Origin: Cavia porcellus
Taxonomy: Eukaryota > Chordata > Mammalia > Rodentia > Caviidae
DNA: 64,000 bases
Reading direction: 5' to 3'
NCBI RefSeq assembly: GCF_034190915.1
Contig: NW_026947546.1
Span: forward strand, 868,001-932,000
A program made the position numbers and the translations under genes. Below the pieces are notes generated by a model. The model had not been told where the DNA came from and did no database searches. It saw nothing but the letters and a program-made list of their open reading frames with translations. Of this stretch, positions 53,301-64,000 are shown in pieces. How positions within the stretch are numbered: the first letter of the stretch is position 1; the number at the start of each line of letters is the position of its first letter.

Positions 53301-54703
53301 GAATCCTATCCTACATTGCCACTGCATGTTCCCTGACCTCCCCATGGTGACCACACCGCGGGGCTTTTCTCCATCCTACATTGCCACTCACTGCCTTTCC
53401 TAATTCAGACCCTCCGATTCACACCACCCCGTGATGTTTTTCTCACTCCTATTAGTGAATGTAATGTAACACACACACATACAATGCGCACCACCCCGTG
53501 ATGTTTTTCTCACTCCTACGAGTGAATATAATGTAACACACACCCATACAATGCGCACCACCCCGTGATGTTTTTCTCACTCTTACGAGTGAATGTAATG
53601 TAACACACACCCATACAATGCGCACCACCCCGTGATGTTTTTCTCACTCCTACTAGTGAATGTAATCTAACACACACCCATACAATGCGCACCACCCCGT
53701 GATGTTTTTCTCACTCCTACTAGTGAATGTAATGTAACACACACCCATACAATGCGCACCACTCCGTGATGTTTTTCTCACTCCTACTAGTGAATGTAAT
53801 GTAACACACACCCATACAATGCGCAACACCCCGTGATGTTTTTCTCACTCCTACTAGTGAATCTAATGTAACACACACCCATACAATGCGCACCACCCCG
53901 CGATGTTTTTCAGAATCCTATCCTACATTGCCACTGCATGTTCCCTGAACTCCCCATGCTGACCACCCCGCGGGGCTTGTCTCCATCCTATATTGCCACT
54001 CACTGCCTTTCCTAAGTCAGACCCTCTGATTCACACCACCCCGTGATGTTTTTCTCACTCCTATTCGTGAATGTAATGTAACACACACCCATAAAATGCG
54101 CACCACCCCGTGATGTTTTTCTCACTCCTACTAGTGAATGTAATGTAACACACACCCATACAATGCGCACCACCCCGTGATGTTTTTCTCACTCCTACTA
54201 GTGAATGTAATGTAACACACACCCATACAATGCGCACCACCCCGTGATGTTTTTATCACTCCTACTAGTGAATGTAATGTAACACACACACATACAATGC
54301 GCACCACCCCGTGATGTTTTTCTCACTCCTACGAGTGAATATAATGTAACACACACCCATACAATGCGCACCACCCCGTGATGTTTTTCTCACTCTTACG
54401 AGTGAATGTAATGTAACACACACCCATACAATGCGCACCACCCCGTGATGTTTTTCTCACTCCTACTAGTGAATGTAATCTAACACACACCCATACAATG
54501 CGCACCACCCCGTGATGTTTTTCTCACTCCTACTAGTGAATGTAATGTAACACACACCCATACAATGCGCACCACTCCGTGATGTTTTTCTCACTCCTAC
54601 TAGTGAATGTAATGTAACACACACCCATACAATGCGCAACACCCCGTGATGTTTTTCTCACTCCTACTAGTGAATCTAATGTAACACACACCCATACAAT
54701 GCG
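50363..54703 (+). repeat. Nested 2171-bp tandem pair (first)
   Basis: B3-9-B3-7-B4-10 is doubled: the intervals between anchors are 50383 to 52553 (2170 bp, because of the T4 monomer) and 52553 to 54724 (2171 bp). The second subunit's leading B3 has CCGATGCAC instead of CCGATTCAC. The end of the second subunit differs from the first, carrying the CTACGAG/GAATATAATG and CTCTTACGAG monomers. Confidence 0.85.
50774..50839 (+). repeat. 66-bp A monomer, T-run deletion, copy 1
   Basis: The monomer has GATGTTTTCTCAC: four T (50789-50792) instead of five. This makes the B3-to-B3 interval 745 rather than 746 bp. It marks the first 2170-bp subunit of the 5431-bp duplication; the second subunit (from 52553) keeps five T. 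Confidence 0.93.
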
Positions 54704-55793
54704 CACCACCCCGCGATGTTTTTCAGAATCCTATCCTACATTGCCACTGCATGTTCCCTGACCTCCCCATGCTGACCACCCCGCGGGGCTTTTCTCCATC
54801 CTATATTGCCACTCACTGCCTTTCCTAATTCAGACCCTCTGATTCACACCACCCCGTGATGTATTTCTCACTCCTATTCGTGAATGTAATGTAACACACA
54901 CCCATAAAATGCGCACCACCCCGTGATGTTTTTCTCACTCCTACTAGTGAATGTAATGTAACACACACCCATACAATGCGCACCACCCCGTGATGTTTTT
55001 CTCACTCCTACTAGTGAATGTAATGTAACACACTCCCATAAAATGCGCACCACCCCGTGATGTTTTTCTCACTCCTACTTGTGAATCTAATGTAACACAC
55101 ACCCATACAATGCGCACCACCCCGCGATGTTTTTCAGAATCCTATGCTACATTGCCACTGCATGTTCCCTGACCTCCCCATGCTGACCACCCCGCGGGGC
55201 TTTTCTCCATCCTACATTGCCACTCACTGCCTATCCTAATTCAGACCCTCCGATTCACACCACCCCGTGATGTTTTTCTCACTCCTATTAGTGAATGTAA
55301 TGTAACACACACCCATACAATGCGCACCACCCCGTGATGTTTTTCTCACTCCTACTAGTGAAAGTAATGTAACACACACCCATACAATGCGCACCACCCC
55401 GTGATGTTTTTCTCACTCCTACTAGTGAATGTAATGTAACACACACCCATACAATGCGCACCACCCCGTGATGTTTTTCTCACTCCTACTAGTGAATCTA
55501 ATGTAACACACACCCATACAATGCGCACCACCCCTTGATGTTTTTCTCACTCCTACTAGTGAATGTAATGTAACACACACCCATACAATGCGCACCACCC
55601 CGTGATGTTTTTCTCACTCCTACTAGTGAATCTAATGTAACACACACCCATACAATGCGCACCACCCCTTGATGTTTTTCTCACTCCTAGTAGTGAATGT
55701 AATGTAACACACACCCATACAATGCGCACCACCCCGTGATGTTTGTCTCAGTCCTACTAGTGAATCTAATGTAACACACACCCATACAATGCG

Positions 55794-58700
55794 CACCACC
55801 CCGCGATGTTTTTCAGAATCCTATCCTACATTGCCACTGCATGTTCCCTGACCTCCCCATGGTGACCACACCGCGGGGCTTTTCTCCATCCTACATTGCC
55901 ACTCACTGCCTTTCCTAATTCAGACCCTCCGATTCACACCACCCCGTGATGTTTTTCTCACTCCTATTAGTGAATGTAATGTAACACACACACATACAAT
56001 GCGCACCACCCCGTGATGTTTTTCTCACTCCTATTAGTGAATGTAATGTAACACACACCCATACAATGCGCACCACCCCGTGATGTTTTTCTCACTCCTA
56101 CTAGTGAAAGTAATGTAACACACACCCATACAATGCGCACCACACCGTGATGTTTTTCTCACTCCTACTAGTGAATGTAATGTAACACACACCCATACAA
56201 TGCGCACCACCCCGTGATGTTTTCTCACTCCTACTAGTGAATCTAATGTAACACACACCCATACAATGCGCACCACCCCTTGATGTTTTTCTCACTCCTA
56301 CTAGTGAATGTAATGTAACACACACCCATACAATGCGCACCACCCCGTGATGTTTTTCTCACTCCTACTAGTGAATCTAATGTAACACACACCCATACAA
56401 TGCGCACCACCCCTTGATGTTTTTCTCACTCCTAGTAGTGAATGTAATGTAACACACACCCATACAATGCGCACCACACCGTGATGTTTGTCTCACTCCT
56501 ACTAGTGAATCTAATGTAACACACACCCATACAATGCGCACCACCCCGCGATGTTTTTCAGAATCCTATCCTACATTGCCACTGCATGTTCCCTGACCTC
56601 CCCATGGTGACCACACCGCGGGGCTTTTCTCCATCCTACATTGCCACTCACTGCCTTTCCTAATTCAGACCCTCCGATTCACACCACCCCGTGATGTTTT
56701 TCTCACTCCTATTAGTGAATGTAATGTAACACACACACATACAATGCGCACCACCCCGTGATGTTTTTCTCACTCCTACGAGTGAATATAATGTAACACA
56801 CACCCATACAATGCGCACCACCCCGTGATGTTTTTCTCACTCTTACGAGTGAATGTAATGTAACACACACCCATACAATGCGCACCACCCCGTGATGTTT
56901 TTCTCACTCCTACTAGTGAATGTAATCTAACACACACCCATACAATGCGCACCACCCCGTGATGTTTTTCTCACTCCTACTAGTGAATGTAATGTAACAC
57001 ACACCCATACAATGCGCACCACTCCGTGATGTTTTTCTCACTCCTACTAGTGAATGTAATGTAACACACACCCATACAATGCGCAACACCCCGTGATGTT
57101 TTTCTCACTCCTACTAGTGAATCTCATGTAACACACACCCATACAATGCGCACCACCCCGCGATGTTTTTCAGAATCCTATCCTACATTGCCACTGCATG
57201 TTCCCTGACCTCCCCATGCTGACCACCACGCGGGGCTTGTCTCCATCCTATATTGCCACTCACTGCCTTTCCTAAGTCAGACCCTCTGATGCACACCACC
57301 CCGTGATGTTTTTCTCACTCCTATTCGTGAATGTAATGTAACACACACCCATAAAATGCGCACCACCCCGTGATGTTTTTCTCACTCCTACTAGTGAATG
57401 TAATGTAACACACACCCATACAATGCGCACCACCCCGTGATGTTTTTCTCACTCCTACTAGTGAATGTAATGTAACACACACCCATACAATGCGCACCAC
57501 CCCGTGATGTTTTTATCACTCCTACTAGTGAATGTAATGTAACACACACACATACAATGCGCACCACCCCGTGATGTTTTTCTCACTCCTACTAGTGAAT
57601 GTAATGTAACACACACCCATACAATGCGCACCACCGCGTGATGTTTTTCTCACTCCTACTAGTGAATCTAATGTAACACACACCCATACAATGCGCACCA
57701 CCCCGTGATGTTTTTCTCACTCCTACTAGTGAATGTAATGTAACACACACCCATACAATGCGCAGCACCCCGTGACGTTTTTCTCACTCCTACTAGTGAA
57801 TGTAATGTAACACACACCCATACAATGCGCACCACCCCGTGATGTTTTTCTCACTCCTAGTAGTGAATGTAATGTAACACACACCCATACAATGCGCACC
57901 ACCCCGTGATGTTTGTCTCACTCCTACTAGTGAATCTAATGTAACACACACCCATACAATGCGCACCACCCCGCGATGTTTTTCAGAATCCTATCCTACA
58001 TTGCCACTGCATGTTCCCTGACCTCCCCATGGTGACCACACCGCGGGGCTTTTCTCCATCCTACATTGCCACTCACTGCCTTTCCTAATTCAGACCCTCC
58101 GATGCACACCACCCCGTGATGTTTTTCTCACTCCTATTAGTGAATGTAATGTAACACACACACATACAATGCGCACCACCCCGTGATGTTTTTCTCACTC
58201 CTATTAGTGAATGTAATGTAACACACACCCATACAATGCGCACCACCCCGTGATGTTTTTCTCACTCCTACTAGTGAAAGTAATGTAACACACACCCATA
58301 CAATGCGCACCACCCCGTGATGTTTTTCTCACTCCTACTAGTGAATGTAATGTAACACACACCCATACAATGCGCACCACCCCGTGATGTTTTTCTCACT
58401 CCTACTAGTGAATCTAATGTAACACACACCCATACAATGCGCACCACCCCTTGATGTTTTTCTCACTCCTACTAGTGAATGTAATGTAACACACACCCAT
58501 ACAATGCGCACCACCCCGTGATGTTTTTCTCACTCCTACTAGTGAATCTAATGTAACACACACCCATACAATGCGCACCACCCCTTGATGTTTTTCTCAC
58601 TCCTAGTAGTGAATGTAATGTAACACACACCCATACAATGCGCACCACACCGTGATGTTTGTCTCACTCCTACTAGTGAATCTAATGTAACACACACCCA

Positions 58701-60134
58701 TACAATGCGCACCACCCCGCGATGTTTTTCAGAATCCTATCCTACATTGCCACTGCATGTTCCCTGACCTCCCCATGGTGACCACACCGCGGGGCTTTTC
58801 TCCATCCTACATTGCCACTCACTGCCTTTCCTAATTCAGACCCTCCGATTCACACCACCCCGTGATGTTTTTCTCACTCCTATTAGTGAATGTAATGTAA
58901 CACACACACATACAATGCGCACCACCCCGTGATGTTTTTCTCACTCCTACGAGTGAATATAATGTAACACACACCCATACAATGCGCACCACCCCGTGAT
59001 GTTTTTCTCACTCTTACGAGTGAATGTAATGTAACACACACCCATACAATGCGCACCACCCCGTGATGTTTTTCTCACTCCTACTAGTGAATGTAATCTA
59101 ACACACACCCATACAATGCGCACCACCCCGTGATGTTTTTCTCACTCCTACTAGTGAATGTAATGTAACACACACCCATACAATGCGCACCACTCCGTGA
59201 TGTTTTTCTCACTCCTACTAGTGAATGTAATGTAACACACACCCATACAATGCGCAACACCCCGTGATGTTTTTCTCACTCCTACTAGTGAATCTAATGT
59301 AACACACACCCATACAATGCGCACCACCCCGCGATGTTTTTCAGAATCCTATCCTACATTGCCACTGCATGTTCCCTGAACTCCCCATGCTGACCACCCC
59401 GCGGGGCTTGTCTCCATTCTATATTGCCACTCACTGCCTTTCCTAAGTCAGACCCTCTGATTCACACCACCCCGTGATGTTTTTCTCACTCCTATTCGTG
59501 AATGTAATGTAACACACACCCATAAAATGCGCACCACCCCGTGATGTTTTTCTCACTCCTACTAGTGAATGTAATGTAACACACACCCATACAATGCGCA
59601 CCACCCCGTGATGTTTTTCTCACTCCTACTAGTGAATGTAATGTAACACACACCCATAAAATGCGCACCACCCCGTGATGTTTTTATCACTCCTACTAGT
59701 GAATGTAATGTAACACACACACATACAATGCGCACCACCCCGTGATGTTTTTCTCACTCCTACTAGTGAATGTAATGTAACACACACCCATACAATGCGC
59801 ACCACCGCGTGATGTTTTTCTCACTCCTACTAGTGAATCTAATGTAACACACACCCATACAATGCGCACCACCCCGTGATGTTTTTCTCACTCCTACTAG
59901 TGAATGTAATGTAACACACACCCATACAATGCGCAGCACCCCGTGACGTTTTTCTCACTCCTACTAGTGAATGTAATGTAACACACACCCATACAATGCG
60001 CACCACCCCGTGATGTTTTTCTCACTCCTAGTAGTGAATGTAATGTAACACACACCCATACAATGCGCACCACCCCGTGATGTTTGTCTCACTCCTACTA
60101 GTGAATCTAATGTAACACACACCCATACAATGCG
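55794..60134 (+). repeat. Nested 2171-bp tandem pair (second)
   Basis: The same B3-9-B3-7-B4-10 doubling lies in the second half of the 5431-bp duplication, with anchors 55814, 57984 and 60155 (2170 and 2171 bp). The CCGATGCAC mark sits on the B3 at 57964, as expected from the first pair. In this pair the last run of ten keeps the ATCACTCC, CACCGCGTG and GCAGCACCCCGTGACG monomers, which the first pair has in only one subunit. Confidence 0.85.
56205..56270 (+). repeat. 66-bp A monomer, T-run deletion, copy 2
   Basis: Same T4 run (56220-56223), exactly 5431 bp after the first copy. Presence in both halves shows that the deletion happened before the 5431-bp duplication, and its absence from the 57964 subunit shows that it happened after the 2171-bp doubling. 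Confidence 0.93.
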
Positions 60135-63100
60135 CACCACCCCGCGATGTTTTTCAGAATCCTATCCTACATTGCCACTGCATGTTCCCTGACCTCCCCA
60201 TGGTGACCACACCGCGGGGCTTTTCTCCATCCTACATTGCCACTCACTGCCTTTCCTAATTCAGACCCTCCGATTCACACCACCCCGTGATGTTTTTCTC
60301 ACTCCTATTAGTGAATGTAATGTAACACACACACATACAATGCGCACCACCCCGTGATGTTTTTCTCACTCCTACGAGTGAATATAATGTAACACACACC
60401 CATACAATGCGCACCACCCCGTGATGTTTTTCTCACTCTTACGAGTGAATGTAATGTAACACACACCCATACAATGCGCACCACCCCGTGATGTTTTTCT
60501 CACTCCTACTAGTGAATGTAATCTAACACACACCCATACAATGCGCACCACCCCGTGATGTTTTTCTCACTCCTACTAGTGAATGTAATGTAACACACAC
60601 CCATACAATGCGCACCACTCCGTGATGTTTTTCTCACTCCTACTAGTGAATGTAATGTAACACACACCCATACAATGCGCAACACCCCGTGATGTTTTTC
60701 TCACTCCTACTAGTGAATCTAATGTAACACACACCCATACAATGCGCACCACCCCGCGATGTTTTTCAGAATCCTATCCTACATTGCCACTGCATGTTCC
60801 CTGACCTCCCCATGCTGACCACCACGCGGGGCTTTTCTCCATCCTATATTGCCACTCACTGCCTTTCCTAATTCAGACCCTCTGATTCACACCACCCCGT
60901 GATGTTTTTCTCACTCCTATTCGTGAATGTAATGTAACACACACCCATAAAATGCGCACCACCCCGTGATGTTTTTCTCACTCCTACTAGTGAATGTAAT
61001 GTAACACACACCCATACAATGCGCACCACCCCGTGATGTTTTTCTCACTCCTACTAGTGAATGTAATGTAACACACTCCCATACAATGCGCACCACCCCG
61101 TGATGTTTTTCTCACTCCTACTTGTGAATCTAATGTAACACACACCCATACAATGCGCACCACCCCGCGATGTTTTTCAGAATCCTATCCTACATTGCCA
61201 CTGCATGTTCCCTGACCTCCCCATGCTGACCACCCCGCGGGGCTTTTCTCCATCCTACATTGCCACTCACTGCCTATCCTAATTCAGACCCTCCGATTCA
61301 CACCACCCCGTGATGTTTTTCTCACTCCTATTAGTGAATGTAATGTAACACACACCCATACAATGCGCACCACCCCGTGATGTTTTTCTCACTCCTACTA
61401 GTGAAAGTAATGTAACACACACCCATACAATGCGCACCACCCCGTGATGTTTTTCTCACTCCTACTAGTGAATGTAATGTAACACACACCCATACAATGC
61501 GCACCACCCCGTGATGTTTTTCTCACTCCTACTAGTGAATCTAATGTAACACACACCCATACAATGCGCACCACCCCGTGATGTTTTTCTCACTCCTACT
61601 AGTGAAAGTAATGTAACACACACCCATACAATGCGCACCACCCCGTGATGTTTTTCTCACTCCTACTAGTGAATGTAATGTAACACACACCCATACAATG
61701 CGCACCACCCCGTGATGTTTTTCTCACTCCTACGAGTGAATCTAATGTAACACACACCCATACAATGCGCACCACCCCGTGATGTTTTTCTCACTCCTAC
61801 TAGTGAATGTAATGTAACACACACCCATACAATGCGCACCACCGAGTGATGCTTTTCTCACTCCTACTAGTGAATCTAATGTAACACACACCCATACAAT
61901 GCGCACCAGCCCGTGATGTTTTTCTCACTCCTACTAGTGAATGTAATGTAACACACACCCATACAATGCGCACCACCCCGTGATGTTTTTCTCACTCCTA
62001 GTAGTGAATGTAATGTAACACACACCCATACAATGCGCACCACCCCGTGATGTTTTTCTCACTCCTACTAGTGAATGTAATGTAACACACACCCATACAA
62101 TGCGCACCACCCCGTGATGTTTTTCTCACTCCTACGAGTGAATATAATGTAACACACACCCATACAATGCACACCACCCCGTGATGTTTTTCTCACTCCT
62201 ACGAGTGAATGTAATGTAACACACACACATACAATGCGCACCACCCCGTGATGTTTTTCTCACTCCTACTAGTGAATGTAATGTAACACACACCCATACA
62301 ATGCGCACCACCCCGTGATGTTTTTCTCACTCCTACTAGTGAATCTAATGTATCACACACCCATACAATGCGCACCACCCCGCGATGTTTTTCAGAAACC
62401 TATCCTACATTGCCACTGCATGTTCCCTGACCTCCCCATGCTGACCACCCCGCGGGGCTTTTCTCCATCCTACATTGCCACTCACTGCGTTTCCTAATTC
62501 AGACCCTCCGATTCACACCACCCCGTGATGTTTTTCTCACTCCTATTAGTGAATGTAATGTAACACACACCCATACAATGCGCACCACCCCGTGATGTTT
62601 TTCTCACTCCTACTAGTGAATGTAATGTAACACACACCCATACAATGCGCACCACCCCGTGATGTTTTTCTCACTCCTACTAGTGAATGTAATGTAACAC
62701 ACACCCATACAATGCGCACCACCCCGTGATGTTTTTATCACTCCTACTAGTGAATGTAATGTAACACACACACATACAATGCGCACCACCCCGTGATGTT
62801 TTTCTCACTCCTACTAGTGAATGTAATGTAACACACACCCATACAATGCGCACCACCGCGTGATGTTTTTCTCACTCCTACTAGTGAATCTAATGTAACA
62901 CACACCCATACAATGCGCACCACCCCGTGATGTTTTTCTCACTCCTACTAGTGAATGTAATGTAACACACACCCATAAAATGCGCAGCACCCCGTGACGT
63001 TTTTCTCACTCCTACTAGTGAATGTAATGTAACACACACCCATACAATGCACACCACCCCGTGATGTTTTTCTCACTCCTACGAGTGAATGTAATGTAAC

Positions 63101-64000
63101 ACACACCCATACAATGCGCACCACCCCGTGATGTTTTTCTCACTCCTAGTAGTGAATGTAATGCAACACACACCCATACAATGCGCACCACCCCGTGATG
63201 TTTGTCTCACTCCTACTAGTGAATCTAATGTAACACACACCCATACAATGCGCACCACCCCGCGATGTTTTTCAGAATCCTATCCTACATTGCCACTGCA
63301 TGTTCCCTGACCTCCCCATGGTGACCACACCGCGGGGCTTTTCTCCATCCTACATTGCCACTCACTGCCTTTCCTAATTCAGACCCTCCGATTCACACCA
63401 CCCCGTGATGTTTTTCTCACTCCTATTAGTGAATGTAATGTAACACACACACATACAATGCGCACCACCCCGTGATGTTTTTCTCACTCCTACGAGTGAA
63501 TATAATGTAACACACACCCATACAATGCGCACCACCCCGTGATGTTTTTCTCACTCTTACGAGTGAATGTAATGTAACACACACCCATACAATGCGCACC
63601 ACCCCGTGATGTTTTTCTCACTCCTACTAGTGAATGTAATCTAACACACACCCATACAATGCGCACCACCCCGTGATGTTTTTCTCACTCCTACTAGTGA
63701 ATGTAATGTAACACACACCCATACAATGCGCACCACTCCGTGATGTTTTTCTCACTCCTACTAGTGAATGTAATGTAACACACACCCATACAATGCGCAA
63801 CACCCCGTGATGTTTTTCTCACTCCTACTAGTGAATCTAATGTAACACACACCCATACAATGCGCACCACCCCGCGATGTTTTTCAGAATCCTATCCTAC
63901 ATTGCCACTGCATGTTCCCTGACCTCCCCATGCTGACCACCACGCGGGGCTTTTCTCCATCCTATATTGCCACTCACTGCCTTTCCTAATTCAGACCCTC
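60135..64000 (+). repeat. Array subdomain V: return of the B3-B4-B5-B1 block
   Basis: B types are B3, B4, B5, B1, B3, B4 with A runs of 7, 4, 16, 11 and 7. The first five B dimers, their spacing and private markers match the block starting at 34482 with a constant offset of 25,653 bp. Markers include the TGTATCACAC change before B1 (62353 against 36700) and the CAATGCACACC/CTACGAG monomer (near 63050 against 37397). The window ends 136 bp into the last B4 dimer, so the array continues. Confidence 0.9.

Larger units (their letters stand above)
48850..59740 (+). repeat. Tandem segmental duplication, period 5431 bp
   Basis: Anchors 49293, 49704, 50383, 51128, 51740, 52553, 53299, 53911 and 54724 recur at +5431 (54724 to 60155). 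Shared private marks include GTGATGTATTTCTC, CACTCCCATAAAATG, GTCTCAGTCCTAC, the T4 monomer and the GGGGCTTGTC subset of B4. Differences are few, for example CCTATGCTAC in the 55115 copy, ATCTCATGTA near 57122 and CTCTGATGCAC near 57286. Edges are approximate. Confidence 0.9.
46079..60134 (+). repeat. Array subdomain IV: B3/B4-rich nested duplications
   Basis: From B1 at 46079 the A-run lengths are 11, 7, 4, 8, 7, 4, 8, 9, 7, 10, 9, 7, 10, 4, 8, 9, 7, 10, 9, 7, 10. B6 is absent and B1 occurs only at the start. The string 4-8-9-7-10-9-7-10 occurs twice, the signature of a 5431-bp tandem duplication. Within it, 9-7-10 (B3-B3-B4) is itself doubled with a 2170/2171-bp period. The first and third runs of 9 each contain one 66-bp monomer with a T4 instead of a T5 run. 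Confidence 0.9.
1..64000 (+). repeat. Tandem satellite array with higher-order structure (whole window)
   Basis: The whole window is a head-to-tail array of a 67-bp monomer (A) interrupted by 82 copies of a 143-bp diverged dimer (B). Measured between successive B anchors (the junction where a T5 run meets CAGAA), all 81 intervals are 143 + 67n bp except seven, and those seven are explained by visible indels of +1, -4 or -1. The sum gives 781 A monomers and accounts for every base between the first and last anchor. No inverted unit, unique sequence, mobile element or gene was seen. On the + strand a consensus A monomer has 21 C, 9 G, 19 A and 18 T (45% GC with strong C bias). Both ends lie inside B dimers, so the array continues outside. 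A eukaryotic heterochromatic satellite is inferred; centromeric function is possible but not shown. Confidence 0.98.

Noticed and set aside
1..64000. CRISPR array, because of regular direct repeats
   Set aside because: There are no unique spacers: both the 67-bp unit and the 143-bp interruptions are themselves repeated, and no cas genes are present.

Overview
The window is one uninterrupted tandem satellite array, running in a single orientation from base 1 to base 64000. I see no protein-coding gene, tRNA, rRNA, transposon, CRISPR array or unique sequence. Both window edges fall inside a repeat, so the array is larger than the window. A long head-to-tail satellite with higher-order structure and no genes points to a eukaryotic nuclear genome, probably constitutive heterochromatin (centromeric, pericentromeric, subtelomeric or a heterochromatic block). 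I cannot name the species or the locus from sequence alone.

Two building blocks explain essentially every base. Block A is a 67-bp monomer (a consensus copy is 182-248). Block B is a 143-bp dimer of two diverged monomers, about 70 and 73 bp, that interrupts the A runs (a good copy is 785-927). I located 82 B dimers (80 complete, one cut by each edge). The 81 intervals between them all equal 143 + 67n, apart from seven explained by small indels, which gives 781 A monomers. B dimers fall into six sequence types (B1-B6). The type of a B dimer and the type of the next largely fix the number of A monomers between them: B3-7-B4, B4-4-B5, B5-4-B6, B6-12-B1, B5-16-B1, B5-8-B3, B3-9-B3.

Layout: 1-5846 has only B1 dimers at irregular spacing. 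5847-19850 alternates B2 and B1, often as a 15 + 11 monomer superunit of 2028 bp. 19851-21592 is the longest pure A run, 26 monomers, and marks a change of family. 21593 to about 46.1 kb carries the B3-B4-B5-B6-B1 cycle (a complete cycle is 3190 bp). About 46.1-60.1 kb is B3/B4-rich and contains a 5431-bp tandem duplication that itself contains a 2171-bp tandem duplication. 60.1-64 kb returns to a block also seen 25,653 bp upstream.

The array therefore has at least four levels: monomer, B-bounded unit, multi-B superunit, and multi-kilobase segmental duplication. There are no genes to work together. Short open frames of 60-100 codons exist only because the monomer length is not a multiple of three, and they are not annotated as genes. 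The best candidates for something undescribed are the fixed spacing grammar of the B dimers, their hybrid structure, and the duplication history readable from rare indels and marker substitutions.
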